Source of the DNA: Candidatus Pantoea formicae
Lineage (GTDB): Bacteria > Pseudomonadota > Gammaproteobacteria > Enterobacterales > Enterobacteriaceae
Reading direction: 5' to 3'
NCBI RefSeq assembly: GCF_011752625.1
Contig: NZ_VWXD01000008.1
Span: 124,001-188,000, forward strand
DNA length: 64,000 bases
In this document: positions 28,001 to 36,213 of the stretch, piece by piece
Position numbering within the stretch: the first letter of the stretch is position 1
Layout: each line of letters opens with the position of its first letter
Translations under genes and position numbers: made by a program
Notes under the pieces: model-generated
Seen by the model: only the letters and a program-made list of their open reading frames with translations
Database searches by the model: none
Told to the model about the DNA's origin: nothing

Positions 28001-28164
28001 GAGGGCTGATTTTCTTTTGCCGCGTCAAGATCACGCCAGCTGGCAAATGTTGGGTGAGCCGTTAAACGGTTAAGGTGCGTAATGCTCTGGTTTTGCCAGT
28101 CCTCTCGTGCAAGCACATCATGAAACAAGAGGCCCCGGGAGGTGTGGGAATCGCGACAATGCAT
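25057..28164 (-). CDS. lacZ: Beta-galactosidase LacZ
   Basis: A 1035-residue GH2 beta-galactosidase, E. coli-like throughout. The acid/base Glu is in SLGNESGGGGNH, the nucleophile Glu in ILCEYAHAMGNS, with conserved NRHEHHHQHG, VDEANIETHGM and FGPHENYPDR. The N-terminus reads VLAREDWQNQSITHLNRLTAHP, matching E. coli from its residue 11 on. I use the ATG at 28164; an ATG at 28206 is also possible and neither has a strong ribosome site. It precedes lacY by 182 bases and is divergent from lacI. Confidence 0.95.
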   Translation of the reverse strand: MHCRDSHTSRGLLFHDVLAREDWQNQSITHLNRLTAHPTFASWRDLDAAKENQPSSQRRQLDGQWQFSYARSPFEVDAGWLESDLADSRSTPVPSNWQMEGYDAPIYTNVRYPIETTPPRVPEDNPTGCYSLTFSVDENWLDSGQTQIIFDGVNSAFHLWCNGEWVGYSQDSRLPAAFDLSPFLRPGDNRLCVMVMRWSAGTWLEDQDMWRMSGIFRSVWLLNKPVLHLSDVQLTPQLDALYRDATLEVSVTVSAPPLLLEKLKVSVELWSGAQQVASHQQQPGSSVIDERGSYAERTVMRLPVERPALWSAETPSCYRAVVSLWRGDELLEAEAWDIGFRRVEIDNGLLKLNGKPLLIRGVNRHEHHHQHGQVVTEEDMVQDILLMKQNNFNAVRCSHYPNAPRWYELCNRYGLYVIDEANIETHGMVPMNRLSDDPSWLPAWSARVTRMVQNNRNHPSIIIWSLGNESGGGGNHEAMYHWLKRNDPSRPVQYEGGGANSTTTDILCPMYARVDSDLPIPAVPKWGIKKWISMPGEQRPLILCEYAHAMGNSLGNFADYWQAFRDYPRLQGGFIWDWADQAITKTFDDGSTGWAYGGDFGDKPNDRQFCMNGLVFPDRRPHPSLIEAKHAQQFFQFALLSQNPLRVSITSEYLFRTTDNEELHWQVQSAGETVVRGSVMLNIAPEGQCELTLSEALKLPTGAENVWLQLEISQPQPTAWSDASHRVAWQQFALAAPLLLRTPLPAGVAPELEQSDSAWTIRHGAQQWVIDRQSGLLSHWKVEGTEQLLTPLRDQFVRAPLDNDIGVSEVERIDPNAWVERWKSAGLYSLTASCVQCNAQRLAHEVVIDSRWHYLSNDEVVIVSHWRMTFDAEGKLHLAVDGERAGTLPPLPRVGLNFQVCDQNTPVSWLGFGPHENYPDRRTSACFSRWELPLEDMTTPYIFPTENGLRCDSQALDWGRWHVAGDFHFSVQPYSTQQLMETDHWHCMQPEKGVWITLDSLHMGVGGDDSWTPSVLPQWLLLETQWQYQLTLHFQ

Positions 28165-28188
28165 AGATATACCCGTTGAATGAATGAA

Positions 28189-28340
28189 ATGTCGTTCGCT
28201 AGCCATCGATGGGTGATTTATCAGATATTTTCCTTAGGGCGGCAATGTTGGCGAAACTGAAACTCATTAGCGATCACGAAACACCACGAAAACGATGAGA
28301 TTTTGTCGTTTTTTAAACATAAAATGTTAGCGAATGACAT
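28189..28340. promoter_or_regulatory. Repeated LacI operator candidates in the lacI-lacZ gap
   Basis: Motif TAGCGAAYGACAT occurs forward at 28328-28340 (within GTTAGCGAATGACAT from 28326) and inverted at 28189-28201 (GCTAGCGAACGACAT on the minus strand). Weaker relatives are GTTGGCGAAAC near 28247 and ATTAGCGATCACG near 28266. Copies at both ends of a divergent gap would suit DNA looping by tetrameric LacI. The site bears little resemblance to the E. coli lac operator. Confidence 0.5.
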
Positions 28341-28367
28341 CGTGTTTTGAGTCCCGAGGAGACGTTA

Positions 28368-29438
28368 ATGCAGAGCCGAATGGCAACGTTAGAAGATGTG
28401 GCACGCGAGGCCGGAGTGTCACAGCAGACGGTTTCGCGTGTATTGAATAAACCCGATGTGGTATCTGAGCGCACCCGCGATAAAGTTATTCTCGCGATGC
28501 AGGCTTTGCACTATGTTCCTAACCGTTCGGCACAGTTGCTGGCAGGTAAGTCTGCGCCATTGATTGGCTTGATTACCGCGTCGTTGACCTTGCATGCACC
28601 CTCGCAAATCGCCGCGGCGATAAAAAATCACGCGGGGGCACACCAACTCGAGGTCGCGATTGCGATGCCAGAGGTTGCTGATTACGTTTCACTTCAGGCG
28701 CGATTAAATGAGTTTCGAGCACAGAATATTCGTGGTGCAATTATCAATCTTCCTCTGGAAGCCAATATTGCGGAAAAGCTGGCGAGTGAGAATACGGATA
28801 TTTGCTGTTTGTTTTTAGATATTTCACCGGAGACGGATGTCAGCTGTGTGCGCTTTGATCATCTTGATGGTTGTGGTGCCTGTATTCGTCATCTCTGGGA
28901 AATGGGGCACCGGGAGTTCGGTTTGCTGGCCGGGCCTGAGAGTTCTGTTTCAGCACGCATGCGCCTGAACAGCTGGCGCGAGACCTTACACAGACATGGT
29001 GTGAGTAACGCGGTGACGGTTTTTGGTGACTGGAGTGCGGCCAGCGGCTGGCACAATGCCTTTAAGCTGTTGCATCAGTATCCGAAGATCAGTGCAATCG
29101 TTGTGGCGAACGACCAGATGGCGCTCGGAGTGTTAAGCGCGCTGGCGCAGCTTAATCGCAGCGGGAGTAGGGCGGTCTCTGTCACCGGTTATGATGACAC
29201 GGCAGACAGTCTCTATTTTCAGCCGCCACTTACGACCGTGGCGCAGGACTTTAACAAACTCGGTAAACGGGCTGTAGAGTTGCTTATGAAACAGATGACG
29301 GATCCACAAATAAGAATCCGTGAGCTGCTGCCGACACGATTGGTTATCCGCCAGTCGACCTGGCCCATAACCGGTCAAACCGGGAATGAGCAGGCGCAGT
29401 TAATCACCGAATTAAAAACTCTGGTGGAAAAGCTGTAG
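28368..29438 (+). CDS. lacI: Lac repressor LacI
   Basis: A 356-residue LacI/GalR regulator. Helix-turn-helix and hinge at residues 5-60 (MATLEDVAREAGVSQQTVSRVLN, then YVPNRSAQLLAGK), a periplasmic-binding-like sugar domain with SAIVVANDQMALG, and a C-terminal tail with leucines (ITELKTLVEKL) that could form the tetramerisation helix. The ATG at 28368 follows GAGGAG. It is divergent from lacZ, whereas E. coli lacI lies upstream in the same direction. Confidence 0.92.
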   Translation: MQSRMATLEDVAREAGVSQQTVSRVLNKPDVVSERTRDKVILAMQALHYVPNRSAQLLAGKSAPLIGLITASLTLHAPSQIAAAIKNHAGAHQLEVAIAMPEVADYVSLQARLNEFRAQNIRGAIINLPLEANIAEKLASENTDICCLFLDISPETDVSCVRFDHLDGCGACIRHLWEMGHREFGLLAGPESSVSARMRLNSWRETLHRHGVSNAVTVFGDWSAASGWHNAFKLLHQYPKISAIVVANDQMALGVLSALAQLNRSGSRAVSVTGYDDTADSLYFQPPLTTVAQDFNKLGKRAVELLMKQMTDPQIRIRELLPTRLVIRQSTWPITGQTGNEQAQLITELKTLVEKL

Positions 29439-29633
29439 GAGCTGTACTCTGCATCATAAATCCTTATTAATTAACAATAATGTTCCTATGAGCACTTTTC
29501 TTGTGACTGCATGAAAGCAATATCAAAAATATCCTTTCGGCTTGAGTTGCTCCCCGTTGCACCACACAGACTGTGTTAGCGACTTTCGCGGCTGTCTCTA
29601 TTTTAAGCCGTCTGACTCAATTAGGGAGAATTG

Positions 29634-30545
29634 ATGATTAACAATAATATCCGAGCGATGATCGGAGGGGCTCTTTTGATGTTGTCAGCCTTGGCAACGG
29701 CGTTCGCAGCCCAGCCTGAGTCCATGCCTGTGGAACATCCAAACTTGAAGCGCATCTCTGTTCAGACAGAAGGCTCGGGAACGGATGTCATATTGATCCC
29801 GGGGCTGGCATCGTCTCGCGAAGTCTGGTCTGAACTCGCATCACGTTTACAGTCGAGCCATCACGTTCATCTTATAGAGCTTGCGGGCTTTGCGAGCACA
29901 CCGGCTATTTCCAATCCAGACGGCAAAATCATCGCACCGACAGCTGACGCCATCGCTGAATACATCCACACCCAGCACATGAAAACTCCGGTGATCATTG
30001 GTCATTCTCTTGGTGGTGAGGTGGCATTGATGCTGGGGGCCCGACATCCTGACGAGGTTGGGCGCTTGATGATTGTCGATGCTTTGCCATTCTATACTTT
30101 GATGATTGACCCTGCTGCCACCAGCAAAACGGCTTCCCAGCAGGCCGGTGCTTCACGGGACTGGATACTGGCGCAGTCGCCGGAGCAATTTGCAGCGTTC
30201 CAGAAAACCTCCATCACCCGTTTAGCAAAAACCGAGGCTGTCAGGCCAGCCCTGGTGGCTGCGGGGATCAGTTCTGACCGCAAAACCATTGCGGATGCAG
30301 TATATGAACTGATGATTACCGACCTGCGACCCGAACTTGGCCTAATTAAAGCGCCGATTGAAGTCGTGTACGCATATGACACTTTATTTGGGGTGCCTGC
30401 ATCCGGGGTAGAGGCCATGTACCGTCAAGCCTATGCCTTGGCGCGAGATATCCATTTCACTCGTATTGATGACAGTTTTCACTTTGTCATGCTGGATCAG
30501 CCAGAACGGTTTAACAGCGCGGTTGAGTCATTCTTAAATGACTGA
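29634..30545 (+). CDS. Secreted alpha/beta hydrolase
   Basis: A 303-residue hydrolase with a signal peptide (MIGGALLMLSALATAFA, cut before AQPES), so it acts in the periplasm. Oxyanion region ILIPGLASSREVW, nucleophile S125 in GHSLGGEV and probable His in DSFHFVMLDQPERF; the acid is likely the Asp in VVYAYDTLFGV. The ATG follows AGGGAGAATTG. The family includes esterases and lactonases. It stands alone between lacI and a LysR gene. Confidence 0.85.
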   Translation: MINNNIRAMIGGALLMLSALATAFAAQPESMPVEHPNLKRISVQTEGSGTDVILIPGLASSREVWSELASRLQSSHHVHLIELAGFASTPAISNPDGKIIAPTADAIAEYIHTQHMKTPVIIGHSLGGEVALMLGARHPDEVGRLMIVDALPFYTLMIDPAATSKTASQQAGASRDWILAQSPEQFAAFQKTSITRLAKTEAVRPALVAAGISSDRKTIADAVYELMITDLRPELGLIKAPIEVVYAYDTLFGVPASGVEAMYRQAYALARDIHFTRIDDSFHFVMLDQPERFNSAVESFLND

Positions 30546-30675
30546 AGTCTGTTAATGACGCATATCAAACCGTGGCAGACTTCCGAAGGATTAGAGCCAA
30601 TTAAAGCGCGAAAAACTATCAGGTCTTATTTAACTGAATTCCCTCTGAAGTCTGAGCCTGTATAGACTGAGAGTG

Positions 30676-31566
30676 CTATTTATCCGGTGCTTTGAGAAAC
30701 TCGATTAATCCTGCCATGGCCGGGCTCAGTGATTCCATGGACTTATAGCAGATGCAGATGCTCCGGCGGGCCCATTTGTCGTGTAGCGGCAATATCAGGT
30801 AGGGCATTTTTTTACTGAAGCGCTCAGCTACAGATACCGGAATAATACCCAATCCAATGCCGCTACTGACCATTTCGCAAATTCCTTCAAAACTGCTCAT
30901 TCTTATCCGATAAGTCAGTGGATGGCCGAGATCTCTGGCATGTCCACTGATGTGATCTTGCAGTGCATTGCCGGGATAAAGACCAATAAAAGGTTCATTG
31001 ACGGCATCCGACAGAAAAACTTTTTCCCTGTGCCCAAGCGGATGAGTGCGGGGAACAATAAGGGCAAGCCTGTCATCTGCTATAGGCTCAGTCGTCAGTT
31101 CGCCGGGGTCAACCGCATCTGATACGAGCCCAGCTTCAGTGATATCATTTCTTATGCTGTAAATGATATCCGCACTGGTTCGCTCTTCCAGCTCAATGAC
31201 TACATTCGGGTGTTCGGTTAGCCACTTTGCAAGCCTGCCGGGAAGAAACTCCGCCATCGCCGAGGTATTGGCGTATAGCCGGATTTTTCCTCTCACACCT
31301 TTGACGTAAGCGCCGAGCTCAGCTTCCAGTCCCTCCTGCCTGGCAAGTATTTCCCGGGCGTGTCGCACGAGGATTTCTCCCGCTTCAGTAAGGCTGACAC
31401 CCCTCGGATGACGAAAGAACAACTTTACCCCGGTATCTTCCTCCATTCTTTTCAGCCTCTCACTGGCAGAGCCGACAGCCAGGTTCGCGTGCCGGGCACC
31501 ATGGGTAATGCTTCCAGCATCAGCAATGCAGACGACAAGCTTAAAATCAGAAAGGTCCAGCCTCAT
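30676..31566 (-). CDS. LysR-family regulator
   Basis: A 296-residue LysR regulator. Helix-turn-helix at about residues 17-60 (GSITHGARHANLAVGSASERL), then LFFRHPRGVSLTEAGE, and an inducer domain ending LPLHDKWARRSICICYK. I start at ATG 31566, where the LysR fold begins; 31629 would add 21 unmatched residues. It is divergent from the TauE/SafE exporter at 31641 and probably regulates it. Confidence 0.86.
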   Translation of the reverse strand: MRLDLSDFKLVVCIADAGSITHGARHANLAVGSASERLKRMEEDTGVKLFFRHPRGVSLTEAGEILVRHAREILARQEGLEAELGAYVKGVRGKIRLYANTSAMAEFLPGRLAKWLTEHPNVVIELEERTSADIIYSIRNDITEAGLVSDAVDPGELTTEPIADDRLALIVPRTHPLGHREKVFLSDAVNEPFIGLYPGNALQDHISGHARDLGHPLTYRIRMSSFEGICEMVSSGIGLGIIPVSVAERFSKKMPYLILPLHDKWARRSICICYKSMESLSPAMAGLIEFLKAPDK

Positions 31567-31640
31567 AAAGATATTTCTCTTAGCCTTCGGATTATCCGAA
31601 GCATGACGCGCACAAACCAGATTGTCCATGCACCTCTGAG

Positions 31641-32432
31641 ATGTTTGAATCGCTGAAAATCCTTTGTCAGGACAAATTTGTGAGCGATCAACTGTATCTC
31701 TACCTTTTACTTATATTTATCCTTGCCGGCTTTGTGAAGGGTGTCACCGGAATGGGGCTTCCAACAGTGTCAATGGGGCTACTTGGCATGTTTATGCCTC
31801 TTCCATTCGCAGCGGCTCTGCTGGTGGTTCCCTCCTTCGTGACGAACATATGGCAGCTTTTTACCGGTCCTTCTGTGAAGCTGATCATCAGCCGCCTCTG
31901 GCTGATGATGCTGCTAATTGTTGCTGGTACGTTGGCCGCTTCTTCACTTCTCATCAGTATAAATCCAGCCTGGTCAGCGTTCGGCTTGGGTGTGGCTTTA
32001 ATCGTTTATGCTGCTTTTGCGTTGGCTTCGCCATCGCCATCGCTTGTGGTATCCCAGGACAGAGAAAAATGGCTGTCACCCGTTATTGGCGGCATTACCG
32101 GCGTAATAACCGGTGCGACAGGCGTATTTGTTATGCCAGCAGTTCCCTTTCTTCAGTCGCTTCGCTTCACTAAGGATGAGCTTGTCCAGGCCCTTGGGCT
32201 GTCATTCACCGTTTCTACCGTTGCTCTCGCCGCAGGGCTTTATCTTCATGGCGCACTGCGGATAGAGCAGTTTTCACTTTCCGTTATGTCGATTTTGCCT
32301 GCTCTCGCCGGGATGTGGCTGGGGCAAAAGGTGCGCGCGCGCATCAGTGCCAGACGCTTCAGGCAGTGTTTTCTCCTTTTCCTTATTGTGCTGGGAATAG
32401 AACTGATTTCCCGGCCTTTTATATTCGCTTAA
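31641..32432 (+). CDS. TauE/SafE-family anion exporter
   Basis: A 263-residue integral membrane protein with eight or so helices. The twin family signatures are visible: FILAGFVKGVTGMGLPTVSMGLL near the N-terminus and GGITGVITGATGVFVMPAVPFL in the middle. TauE/SafE proteins move sulfite, sulfoacetate or other organic anions. The pairing with a divergent LysR gene is the common arrangement for a ligand-induced exporter; the ligand is unknown. Confidence 0.88.
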   Translation: MFESLKILCQDKFVSDQLYLYLLLIFILAGFVKGVTGMGLPTVSMGLLGMFMPLPFAAALLVVPSFVTNIWQLFTGPSVKLIISRLWLMMLLIVAGTLAASSLLISINPAWSAFGLGVALIVYAAFALASPSPSLVVSQDREKWLSPVIGGITGVITGATGVFVMPAVPFLQSLRFTKDELVQALGLSFTVSTVALAAGLYLHGALRIEQFSLSVMSILPALAGMWLGQKVRARISARRFRQCFLLFLIVLGIELISRPFIFA

Positions 32433-32619
32433 GCAGCGCATGCGGTTCCCGTGCTTATTAAGGCTGCAATAAGTCAATGGCAGTGGCAGTTTAGGATTGA
32501 TGCTAAAGCTGCGTTCAAAATCTAAACGTTATAGTTTTAAGTGAAGTTGAGGCAGGTGGGTGACTGGCGTATTCTTATCGTCGAAAATTTTTATGCTCAA
32601 AAATCACACAGGAGGTGGA

Positions 32620-33327
32620 ATGTACCGGATAGAAGAAATAGTATCCACGATGAGTCGCTTGGAGGATTCATCGATAAAAGTAGAAAGGAAAGGTGAGGCC
32701 TTAGAAAAGAAAATACATCACTGGTTCCTCATTCTGGCCGTAGTTCCTTTTCTGATCAGTTTGGTTCTGGTTGTGGTGCATCACTTCAATCCGTTGTCAT
32801 CAATATTCAAGTCGATTGGATTATATATGGCACTGGTGTCTCAATTTTTTGGGGTTCTGATCCTTTTTTCTGAATCCATCATTGGCATCATATCTATAAT
32901 TCGGTGGAAGACGTATTTGAGCAAATACTTCACGCTCGAAATTGAGCGGGATGAGGAATATGCTAAGTCACTTTTTAAGTATGAAAAGCATGAGTTGCTC
33001 TATGCTAAATACTGGATAGAGACGAAAGTTTCCAGAAATGAGTCCAGACTGAAACTATTTTTTGGTGATAAAACAGCAGCCATAGCATTGTTAGGTTTAT
33101 CCTAGCCAGTTATCAAGGCGTTTGGCGGTCTGGAGTGGCTCTCGAAATCAATAAGCCACTTTATGATGCCGGGAAATCTACCTGACACTTTATTGTTATT
33201 TTTTTTAGCTTTGTTGTTAGGTATGTCTTTAGGCGGCTTGGTAATCAAAAATATAAATGAACGATATAAATATCAAATATCCTTGATTGAACTTACCGTT
33301 AAGTTAAAGGAATTGGCTAAGAAATAA
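32620..33327 (+). pseudogene. Four-helix membrane protein interrupted by an in-frame TAG
   Basis: The frame starts at the ATG at 32620 behind a strong AGGAGGT and reads 161 residues to a TAG at 33103-33105. It stays open past the stop for 73 more codons to a TAA at 33325. The part before the stop has two helices (WFLILAVVPFLISLVLVVV and MALVSQFFGVLILF) and charged cytoplasmic segments. The part after has a third hydrophobic block (LLLFFLALLLGMSLGGLV) and a lysine-rich tail (INERYKYQISLIELTVKLKE). The stop sits in LLGLS-stop-PVIKAFGGLEWLSK, so a TGG-to-TAG change of a tryptophan is the simplest cause. Family not recognised. Confidence 0.7.
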
Positions 33328-33390
33328 AATTTAATTACCCGATTAAGCATATCGTTCTCTGCAATAACTGACCGGAACGATCGGCGCGAA

Positions 33391-33421
33391 AAGCCCCCGC
33401 TAAGACAACTTTCGTGGGCTT
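33391..33421 (-). terminator. Terminator of the DUF1348 gene
   Basis: On the minus strand an AAGCCC / GGGCTT stem with a loop of about 19 bases is followed by TTTT, 22 bases after the stop of the SnoaL-like gene. Confidence 0.55.
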
Positions 33422-33442
33422 CATGCGGAAAAACATACTGAC

Positions 33443-33919
33443 TTAAAGTCCCAGGTCTGACAGGCTCGGATGGTCGTCAGGACGACGGCCAAGCGGCCAG
33501 AAATATTTGCGCTCGCTTTCTTTAATTGGCATGTCGTTAATACAGGCAAAACGGCGCTCCATTAGGCCATCAGCCCCAAATTCCCAGTTTTCGTTTCCGT
33601 AAGAGCGGAACCAGTTGCCGGAGTCATCGTGCCATTCGTATGCGTAGCGGACGGCAATGCGGTTACCGCCAAATGCCCACAGTTCTTTAATCAGGCGGTA
33701 CTCATGCTCTTTTTTCCACTTGCGGTCCAGAAAGGCTTGCGCTTCTTCGCGGTTGTTAGCGAACTCGGCACGGTTACGCCATTTGGTATCCAGCGAGTAA
33801 GCCAACGCAACTTTCGCAGCATCGCGAGTGTTCCAGCCGTCTTCCGCCAGTCGGACTTTCTCAATCGCCGTTTCCAGAGTGAATGGAGGATCCGGTAAGC
33901 GTACTTGTGAATTCGTCAT
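33443..33919 (-). CDS. SnoaL-like DUF1348 protein
   Basis: A 158-residue protein of the nuclear-transport-factor-2-like superfamily. DUF1348 signatures: TKWRNRAEFANNREEAQAFL, RKWKKEHEYRLIKELWAF, RYAYEWHDDSGNWFRSYGNE and RKYFWPLGRRPDDHP near the end. The family is common next to TetR-controlled reductases and hydrolases in enterobacteria. A promoter carrying the TetR operator lies at 34142-34170, so it is probably a member of that regulator's regulon. Confidence 0.85.
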   Translation of the reverse strand: MTNSQVRLPDPPFTLETAIEKVRLAEDGWNTRDAAKVALAYSLDTKWRNRAEFANNREEAQAFLDRKWKKEHEYRLIKELWAFGGNRIAVRYAYEWHDDSGNWFRSYGNENWEFGADGLMERRFACINDMPIKESERKYFWPLGRRPDDHPSLSDLGL

Positions 33920-34141
33920 GGTAAAACTCCTGTAAATTTTGGTTTGGTTTAAAAAAGGTTCTCGTTGAACAAGACTCAGTGAAAGACCTGTCCCAGTAAA
34001 ACCTTCGCAATTTCTCTCGCCACTTTTGAGCCCTGACCCTTAGGCCACTATCGGTGGCATGAATGCCGTTCTAATGAGTCAGGCGTTGAGCAGATTCCAT
34101 AATTCTTTCTCGGCATCACTCGGATCCTTGTCTGTGGTTTA

Positions 34142-34170
34142 AAGGTAGAATGATCGTTCTACCTCGTCAA
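34142..34170 (-). promoter_or_regulatory. TetR-controlled promoter, copy 1
   Basis: On the minus strand: TTGACG (-35, 34170-34165), a 17-base spacer and TACCTT (-10, 34147-34142). The spacer contains almost all of an operator GTAGAACGATCATTCTAC with six-base perfect arms (34145-34162). The promoter points at the DUF1348 gene, 222 bases away. It matches the promoter of the TetR gene at 35054-35082. Confidence 0.7.
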
Positions 34171-34471
34171 CGATTTTTTTCTAAAATGAATTCTGCGAGC
34201 AGGAAGTGCCCAAGCTGTAATTTTGTTAACTTATTGTTTGTAAAGAATTTTCGTTAATCTTTTTCTGGCATGAAGAGGTGAGCGCGAGGGCACAGAATGT
34301 AGGGTGTGAATAAGGGTAAGTTGAACAAACTTGGGTAGGGGCGCAGTGTAACGTGCCCCCTTGAGCACCCTGCACACTGATCTCAGGGAAACCAACAAGG
34401 GGGCTGATTCAACGTGCAACCTTCAGGTAAAACTCATGAAGTTCCTGCCAGTCAGGATCTGCTTGCGATGC
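34171..34471. other. Gap between DUF1348 promoter and TetR gene
   Basis: No gene seen in these 300 bases. Just downstream of the promoter, on the minus strand at about 34127-34080, 15 in-frame codons read DPSDAEKELWNLLNA and stop. They look like the tail of a lost gene that once used this promoter. Confidence 0.35.
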
Positions 34472-35047
34472 TCACTTCCCTGGTGAGACCTGCTCCAGCA
34501 TCAGCCTGGCGATTTCACGTGCGTTGCCGGCGGCCTTGAGATCGCCCATCACGTATGACATTGTGATAGCGCCTTCCAAAAGGATCAGCAGCTGTTTGGC
34601 CAGCGCCTCCGGATTTTCCACATTCAGCTGTCCGGCAAGCTCAAGGACGTAATCCAGTAACTTTTGCTTGTGCATCTTTGCTATCTGACGCACAGGATCC
34701 TCTGGGTCGCCAACTTCCCCGGCAGTATTGATAAACGCGCAGCCCCGGAAGCCGTCGGACTCGAACCAGCTCGTGAGAGCGGTGAACATGTTCAGAATCC
34801 GCTCCTGAGGCGTCTCGCCTTTGTCAGACTCCGATCTGAACCATTGCATCCATCGCTCATCGCGCTCGGTCAACGCGGCAGACGCAACGTCCTCTTTGTT
34901 CGCGAAATGGCGATAAATACTCTTCCTTGCGACACCAGAGGTCTTCACCAGAACATCCATCCCCATGGCATGTATCCCGTTCTGGTAAATGAGCTGTTCG
35001 GCGGTTTTCAGGATTTTATCCCGTGTATCAGTTGTTTTTATGTTCAT
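34472..35047 (-). CDS. TetR-family regulator
   Basis: A 191-residue TetR/AcrR regulator: helix-turn-helix at residues 8-55 (TRDKILKTAEQLIYQNGI, GVARKSIYRHFANKEDV) and a helical ligand domain (RGCAFINTAGEVGDPEDP, a common pattern in this subgroup). No ribosome site precedes the ATG at 35047, and the -10 at 35054-35059 puts the transcript start on or next to the ATG, so the mRNA may be leaderless. It probably represses itself and the promoter at 34142. Confidence 0.85.
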   Translation of the reverse strand: MNIKTTDTRDKILKTAEQLIYQNGIHAMGMDVLVKTSGVARKSIYRHFANKEDVASAALTERDERWMQWFRSESDKGETPQERILNMFTALTSWFESDGFRGCAFINTAGEVGDPEDPVRQIAKMHKQKLLDYVLELAGQLNVENPEALAKQLLILLEGAITMSYVMGDLKAAGNAREIARLMLEQVSPGK

Positions 35048-35053
35048 ACATTA

Positions 35054-35082
35054 AAGGTAGAATTATCGTTCTACTCAGTCAA
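35054..35082 (-). promoter_or_regulatory. TetR-controlled promoter, copy 2 (autoregulatory)
   Basis: TTGACT (35082-35077), 17-base spacer, TACCTT (35059-35054) on the minus strand. The operator GTAGAACGATAATTCTAC at 35057-35074 fills the spacer. Same geometry as the promoter at 34142-34170. Confidence 0.75.
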
Positions 35083-35315
35083 CGAAATTTTAAATGGACG
35101 TTCAGAATACCCCTGATCATGTGCAACCTGAAATTCTAGAAGAGAAGAAGTGAAAAATTGCCGCGCTTGAAAGTCTCTCACCGACCGCCTGAGAAACAGA
35201 GTTAGAAAGGGGGGCACGCCATCGGCGCTCCTTATCTGTATTGCTTATGGATTCCATTCCGCTGGTGAACTTTTCCGTCCGACAAGATGCGCCGAGCCGT
35301 TCGCCATGACTGAGA
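35083..35315. other. Gap, no gene seen
   Basis: No coding sequence or RNA gene recognised between the TetR promoter and the hydrolase terminator. Confidence 0.4.
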
Positions 35316-35344
35316 AGCCCGTCCGGAGTTCTTCCGGTCGGGCT
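35316..35344 (-). terminator. Hairpin after the chloroperoxidase-like gene
   Basis: AGCCCG-T-CCGGA, loop GTTCT, TCCGG-T-CGGGCT: a long stem with one T-T mismatch, 32 bases past the stop of the hydrolase gene. The T-tract is weak. Confidence 0.5.
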
Positions 35345-35376
35345 AACTGCTTTCAGGTCAAAACTTTGGGCAGCAA

Positions 35377-36213
35377 TTATTCACGAATAAAGGCAAGCAG
35401 GTCGGCATTGATCACATCCGCATGGGTAGTATGCATGCCGTGCGGATAGCCTGGATAAATAATCAGTTTGCTGTCAGCCAGCAATTCATCCTGCAGCACG
35501 GCAGCCGCTTTGTATGGCACGACCTGATCGTCATCGCCCTGCATCACCAGAGTCGGAACAGTAATCGCTTTTAAATCTTCGGTCTGATCGGTTTCGGAGA
35601 AAGCTTTAATTCCTTCATAGTGCGCCTGCGCGCTGCCGGTCATACCCTGACGCCACCAGTTCTGAATGGTGCCTTGAGAAACCTGCGCACCTTCACGGTT
35701 AAAGCCGTAAAACGGACCCGATGCCACGTCAAGATAGAACTGAGCACGGTTGGCGGCCAGGCCTGAACGGAAGCCATCGAAAACTTCGATTGGGGTGCCT
35801 TCAGGGTTACCCGCGGTTTTCAGCATCAGTGGCGGTACCGCGCTTATCAGCACGGCCTTTGCCACGCGTTTCTGTGGCTGGCCGTATTTCGCCACGTAAC
35901 GGGCCACCTGACCACCGCCGGTAGAGTGGCCAATGTGAACCGCGTTGTGCAAGTCCAGATGTTCGACGACTGCAGATACATCGGCCGCATAGTGATCCAT
36001 ATCATGGCCTTCGCTGACCTGATCCGAACGTCCGTGTCCGCGACGATCAATAGCGATTACACGAAAACCTTCGGCAAGGAAGAACAGCATCTGGTTGTCC
36101 CAATCGTCCGAACTCAGCGGCCAGCCGTGATGAAAAACTACGGGCTGCGCATCTTTTGAGCCCCAGTCTTTAAAATAAATATTCACACCGTCGTTAGTCG
36201 TTGCAAAAGCCAT
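35377..36213 (-). CDS. Alpha/beta hydrolase (non-haem chloroperoxidase/arylesterase type)
   Basis: A 278-residue cytoplasmic hydrolase of the perhydrolase/arylesterase group. FHHGWPLSSDDW at the oxyanion hole, IDRRGHGRSD, nucleophile S97 in GHSTGGGQVARY, acid D229 in MQGDDDQVVPY and base H258 in YPHGMHTTHADV. Start ATG 36213 behind AGGAGTACG. Relatives hydrolyse esters and can form peracids. No TetR operator precedes it, so it may be independent of the regulator at 34472. Confidence 0.88.
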   Translation of the reverse strand: MAFATTNDGVNIYFKDWGSKDAQPVVFHHGWPLSSDDWDNQMLFFLAEGFRVIAIDRRGHGRSDQVSEGHDMDHYAADVSAVVEHLDLHNAVHIGHSTGGGQVARYVAKYGQPQKRVAKAVLISAVPPLMLKTAGNPEGTPIEVFDGFRSGLAANRAQFYLDVASGPFYGFNREGAQVSQGTIQNWWRQGMTGSAQAHYEGIKAFSETDQTEDLKAITVPTLVMQGDDDQVVPYKAAAVLQDELLADSKLIIYPGYPHGMHTTHADVINADLLAFIRE

